Under the pieces are notes generated by a model. It was not told the DNA's origin and made no database searches. It saw nothing but the letters and a program-made list of their open reading frames with translations. This document shows positions 6,714 through 9,348 of a stretch of 9,348 nt of DNA, in pieces. The position numbers and the translations under genes are program-made. The DNA comes from Acidobacteriaceae bacterium (GTDB lineage Bacteria > Acidobacteriota > Terriglobia > Terriglobales > Acidobacteriaceae), in assembly GCA_030044455.1 (NCBI GenBank), contig JASHVU010000683.1, forward strand, positions 1 through 9,348. The letters are read 5' to 3'. Each line of letters opens with the position of its first letter. Position 1 is the first letter of the stretch.

Positions 6714-7579
6714 GACGGTTCCGCTAGCTCATATTCCACTGAAGTCAGGAACAGTCCTGAAGCAGCCGCGGTAGGTCCTGCTTCGCTTCTTGAGTGCATT
6801 TCCAGGATCTCTTTGAGGCGTTCAACGGTCGTGAATCCTCGCCCGGCGTCAATCATTGCTCCCACAAAATTGCGCACCATGTGATGCAGAAATCCGTTGC
6901 CGCGAACACGGTAGATCCATAGCTCGCCGGCATCGCTCTGTTGTCTTTCCCAAGCCGACGAGAACACCGTTCTGACGTTGCCAACTGCCTGATCGCCGTC
7001 TTCCGCTGGAGTCTCGTCCCGTGCGGCCAGATCGGGATCCGTCGCCGCAAAACTTGTGAAATCGTGTTCCCCCTCAAACACGCTTGCGGCTTCACTTAAA
7101 ACACTAAAACTCAATCGCTTCGAATAGTCATACACATACGGATACACCCAAGGCGGGCAGATTTCTCCACGAAATATCCGATACTCGTAGCTCTTTGCAA
7201 TAGCCGAATGTCGAGCATGGAATGTAGCCGGAACTACCTCTGCATCCATCACCCTGATGGCCGCCGGCAAGGTGCGATTGAGGGCCCGAAACAGGTTCTC
7301 CGGTGGTATGGGAACAGCCAGCTGAAAGCTCGCCACCTGCGCCAGTGCATGCACACCGGCATCGGTTCTCCCCGACCCCTGCGGCAACGGCGACTCCCCG
7401 GTAACTCTCTCCAGCGCGGACTGAAGTTCCCCTTGAATCGTCGGCAATCCCGGCTGGACCTGCCAGCCGTGGAACCCCGTTCCGTCGTAGGCCAGGGTAA
7501 GTTTGAATGTCCGCCGCCCGTCCCCAGTCTCTATCGCCGAACCGACTTCTCCGGTTGTGTGCTTTATCAGTTTGACCAT
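6701..7579 (-). CDS. truA: tRNA pseudouridine(38-40) synthase TruA
   Basis: TruA converts uridines 38-40 in the anticodon arm of many tRNAs to pseudouridine, in the cytoplasm. In this 292-residue protein the catalytic motif GSGRTDAGVHA spans 68-78 with nucleophile Asp73, matching Asp60 of the E. coli enzyme. The conserved LAYDGTGFHGWQ (29-40), the tyrosine segment KSYEYRI (129-135), FEGEHDFTSFAA (168-179) and RGNGFLHHMVRNFVGAMI (226-243) are also present. About 22 residues precede the usual start of the fold (near FKLTLAYDG); no ATG, GTG or TTG was seen closer to the fold, so the ATG at 7579 is kept although its ribosome binding site is weak. The final codons and TAA lie within a repeat sequence, giving a short non-conserved tail (AEPSFRG). 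It diverges from the TolC-like gene across 385 bp. Confidence 0.96.
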   Translation of the reverse strand: MVKLIKHTTGEVGSAIETGDGRRTFKLTLAYDGTGFHGWQVQPGLPTIQGELQSALERVTGESPLPQGSGRTDAGVHALAQVASFQLAVPIPPENLFRALNRTLPAAIRVMDAEVVPATFHARHSAIAKSYEYRIFRGEICPPWVYPYVYDYSKRLSFSVLSEAASVFEGEHDFTSFAATDPDLAARDETPAEDGDQAVGNVRTVFSSAWERQQSDAGELWIYRVRGNGFLHHMVRNFVGAMIDAGRGFTTVERLKEILEMHSRSEAGPTAAASGLFLTSVEYELAEPSFRG

Positions 7580-7695
7580 GCCGTTCGCTGGCTATCAGAG
7601 TACCCCACCGGGCGCCAGTCACGGCCCCCGCTCTGCCCTTGGGATATACTCAGCTTTCCGTTTCGTCGTCGAGGTCCGGGCTGATCTGACCTGCT

Positions 7696-7750
7696 TTGAC
7701 CGCTCTTTTTTTGACCACACTTTGCCGGTTCGTTGACCGCTCATTCGACC
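7696..7750. repeat. Repeated TTGACC motifs
   Basis: TTGACCGCTC occurs at 7696-7705 and again at 7733-7742. TTGACC also occurs at 7711-7716, and TTCGACC at 7744-7750. They may be regulator binding sites for either divergent gene. As -35 boxes they lack good -10 partners at 16-18 nt. Confidence 0.4.
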
Positions 7751-7757
7751 AATCGTT

Positions 7758-7819
7758 CTCCCTTTCAGGGAGGCTTTTACAGGTATCCTCCCGCTACATC
7801 ATTGGAACGATCCGGGAGG
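7758..7819 (+). promoter_or_regulatory. Candidate attenuator-like leader with alternative hairpins
   Basis: Four segments alternate: CTCCCT (7758-7763), AGGGAGG (7767-7773), CCTCCCG (7787-7793) and CGGGAGG (7813-7819). Segment 1 pairs with 2 (6 bp, 3-nt loop), 2 with 3 (6 bp) and 3 with 4 (7 bp, 19-nt loop), so 1:2 plus 3:4 competes with 2:3. GCTTTT follows segment 2. The topology is that of an attenuator or riboswitch, but transcription through it is not shown and no known riboswitch class is recognised. Confidence 0.35.
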
Positions 7820-7840
7820 TAATCGCGTACTAAAAGTCAG

Positions 7841-7880
7841 GTTCCGGAGTCCCGGTCGAGGTGGAAACCGCTCCGGTAAC
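7841..7880 (+). ncRNA. Strong hairpin upstream of the TolC-like gene
   Basis: GTTCCGGAG (7841-7849) pairs with CTCCGG-AAC (7871-7880, one bulged T at 7877), and inside it CGGT (7853-7856) pairs with ACCG (7867-7870) after a 3-nt bulge. Thirteen pairs in 40 nt suggest a folded RNA or a DNA site. It lies 84 bp before the ATG at 7965. The function and the strand in use are unknown. Confidence 0.35.
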
Positions 7881-7951
7881 ACAAATTTGCATCCTGACGT
7901 GCTCACCAGCCGTCTTGAATTATGTCATTCCAGATGTTCCGAACAATTGGT

Positions 7952-7955
7952 GGAG
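7952..7955 (+). promoter_or_regulatory. Ribosome binding site of the TolC-like gene
   Basis: GGAG in the purine-rich stretch GGTGGAGA lies 9 nt before ATG 7965 and supports this start over later in-frame GTG or TTG codons. Confidence 0.6.
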
Positions 7956-7964
7956 ATAATAAAA

Positions 7965-9348
7965 ATGTCCTTTGAAAGTAGATGTGTGTTTGAGGCTGGG
8001 TCAGAGAAACGCCGTGGCGACGGCTCTGTTTTGCTGAAGTCGGGAAAGAATGCCGGCAGCCTGAGCGCAATCGCCGCAGTCATGATTGCTCTTACTGCCA
8101 TGCCGGCCGGATTCGGCCAGCAGGTGACCGGAGCGGGTTCAAGCGGACCCGACAAGGCAGCTTCAATCCTGCCCAGCGCTCCGGCCCCGGTTCCTACCCA
8201 ACCGTTCCCGCTGCGCACCGGCTCACGCGACTATTCCAAGCCCTTCGGTGGCTGGTGGGGTAACCCGATCAACATGTACCGTCCGACCAAGCTGGGGGTC
8301 GCCAGCTTCACCAACTCGGTCAGGCTGGGCAATCTTGTCAAGGACGGCAAAATCTATTTGAGTCTGTCTGACGCCATCGCCCTGGCCATCGAGAACAACT
8401 ACGACATCGCCATTGCCCGCTACGATCTCGACATCGCCGATACCGACATTCTGCGCGCCAAGACTGGCGCGGCGCCGCTGGGCGCACCTTCGGGAATCGT
8501 GACAGGAACCCTTGGCGGCTCCGCAACTATCCTTTCCACTGGCGGTGGTCCGGGTGGTTCAGCCGGCGGTTCGGGCGGCGCCGGATCGGGCGCGGCTGGA
8601 CTTACCCTGACCACTGGCGGCGCAGGACCTGCTCCTGAAACGCTCGATCCGACCCTTACCGGGACCATCGAGCTCGAACGTGCCTACCAGCCCCAGCTCA
8701 ACCCGCTGTTTTCCGGCGGCTTGCCGAAAACTGATACCAACACCAACGAGTATAACTTCACCTTTAACCAGGGATTTGTTACAGGCTCGGCGCTCCAGGT
8801 GCAGTTGCAGAACACCCGCACTACATCGAATAACGCTTTCGACACCTACAGCCCCTCGTTCCAGTCCATCTTCCAGGCCCAGGTTACTCAGCACCTTTTG
8901 CAGGGCGCGGGCATCTGGATCAATAAGCGCTTCATCTACCAGGCTCAGAACAACCGCAAGATCACCGATTCCTCCTTCCGCCAACAGATTCTCTATACCG
9001 TGAATCAGGTGGAGACCATCTACTGGGGACTGGTGCAGGCCTACGAGGACGTTCAGGCCAAGGAGCGCGCTCTCGACCAGAGTTCGCGGCTGCTTGAAGA
9101 CAACAAAAAGCAGCTTCAAATCGGCACCATGGCCCCGCTCGACGTCGTCAACGCCGAGTCGACCGTGGCTACCGACAACCAGGCGCTGATCAGCGCCCGC
9201 AGCTCGCTGAACTACCAGCAGCAGATCATCAAGCAGGCCATCGCACGTAACCTCAACGATCCCGTCCTGTCAGCCGCCCCGGTCATTCCCACTGACCGCG
9301 TGAGCATCGATCCCATCCCTGAAGAGAACCAGCCAATCGAAACACTGG
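7965..9348 (+). CDS. TolC-family outer-membrane efflux protein, 3' end missing
   Basis: TolC-family proteins form trimeric channel-tunnels through the outer membrane and periplasm for efflux pumps or type I secretion. The frame is open from ATG 7965 to the window edge: 461 codons with no stop. A polar N-region of about 32 residues precedes a hydrophobic segment (SLSAIAAVMIALTAMPAGFG) and likely cleavage near GFGQQ, a long signal peptide. Next are a Pro/Ala linker, the start of the first repeat (LSLSDAIALAIENNYDIAIARYDLDIADTDILRA), and a Gly/Ser/Ala-rich insert of about 43 residues (182-224). Beta-strand segments follow (YNFTFNQGFVTGSALQVQLQ), then the long periplasmic helical region from about residue 337, with QLQIGTMAPLDVVNAEST, the usual OEP turn between helices. 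The partner pump is not in the window and may lie beyond 9348. The substrate cannot be inferred. Confidence 0.92.
   Translation, partial: MSFESRCVFEAGSEKRRGDGSVLLKSGKNAGSLSAIAAVMIALTAMPAGFGQQVTGAGSSGPDKAASILPSAPAPVPTQPFPLRTGSRDYSKPFGGWWGNPINMYRPTKLGVASFTNSVRLGNLVKDGKIYLSLSDAIALAIENNYDIAIARYDLDIADTDILRAKTGAAPLGAPSGIVTGTLGGSATILSTGGGPGGSAGGSGGAGSGAAGLTLTTGGAGPAPETLDPTLTGTIELERAYQPQLNPLFSGGLPKTDTNTNEYNFTFNQGFVTGSALQVQLQNTRTTSNNAFDTYSPSFQSIFQAQVTQHLLQGAGIWINKRFIYQAQNNRKITDSSFRQQILYTVNQVETIYWGLVQAYEDVQAKERALDQSSRLLEDNKKQLQIGTMAPLDVVNAESTVATDNQALISARSSLNYQQQIIKQAIARNLNDPVLSAAPVIPTDRVSIDPIPEENQPIETL

Larger units (their letters stand above)
7580..7964. other. Divergent, highly structured intergenic region
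   Basis: This 385-bp gap lies between truA (-) and the TolC-like gene (+) and has no convincing gene. It contains repeated TTGACC motifs (7696-7750), four mutually complementary segments (7758-7819) and a long imperfect hairpin (7841-7880). A plus-strand TATACT at 7645-7650 lacks a -35. CTGACG (7894-7899) and AATTAT (7918-7923), 18 nt apart, are a weak promoter candidate for the TolC-like gene; using it would leave the hairpins outside the transcript. Confidence 0.6.

Noticed and set aside
7758..7779. Hairpin plus GCTTTT as a stand-alone intrinsic terminator
   Set aside because: No plus-strand gene lies upstream to terminate; it makes more sense as part of the alternating hairpin set.
7925..8218. 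Minus-strand frame of 97 codons over the start of the TolC-like gene
   Set aside because: It opposes the well-supported ribosome binding site, start and signal peptide of the TolC-like gene and has no motifs.
8559..9119. Minus-strand open frame (186 codons) opposite the TolC-like gene
   Set aside because: The plus strand encodes the conserved OEP helices; the antisense frame has no ribosome binding site or family motif.

Overview
The window is GC-rich bacterial chromosome with Gram-negative envelope genes: a periplasmic HtrA/Do protease, a TolC-type outer-membrane channel and several exported proteins. The protein styles (a PG_binding_1 protein with a basic exported linker, a TolC homologue with a Gly/Ser-rich insert, an HtrA with a Gln/Gly/Asp-rich loop) and the hairpin repeats between genes suggest an Acidobacteriota genome. 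That assignment is inference from recall of the families; no 16S or other phylogenetic marker is present.

Layout. (1) 1-830 (+): the C-terminal two thirds of diaminopimelate decarboxylase (lysA), cut by the window edge. (2) 888-2456 (+): a complete secreted type-B carboxylesterase. A GC hairpin followed by T residues lies between lysA and the esterase and includes the esterase ribosome binding site. (3) 2457-2637: a cluster of three tandem hairpins that looks like a REP-type repeat, then a clear intrinsic terminator for the next gene. (4) 2638-3105 (-): a small exported peptidoglycan-binding-domain protein. (5) 3287-4930 (-): a Do/HtrA serine protease with two PDZ domains; its upstream region holds a tandem 18-bp repeat beside a good -10 box. 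(6) 5192-6451 (-): an M20-family zinc peptidase. (7) 6452-6700: non-coding, ending in a second kind of paired-hairpin repeat that supplies the truA stop codon. (8) 6701-7579 (-): truA, tRNA pseudouridine synthase. (9) 7580-7964: a 385-bp divergent intergenic region with repeated TTGACC motifs and several strong hairpins, including four segments that can pair in mutually exclusive ways. (10) 7965 to the window end (+): the N-terminal 461 codons of a TolC-family outer-membrane efflux protein.

The genes do not form one pathway. lysA makes lysine and consumes the meso-DAP used in peptidoglycan; truA modifies tRNA. The esterase, PG-binding protein, HtrA and TolC homologue all act outside the inner membrane, so much of the window concerns the cell envelope. 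I see no CRISPR array, transposase, integrase, defence island, tRNA or rRNA gene. The least explained material is between genes: the structured DNA upstream of the TolC gene, the repeat operator-like site upstream of htrA, and the two hairpin-repeat types. I do not see a clearly new protein system.
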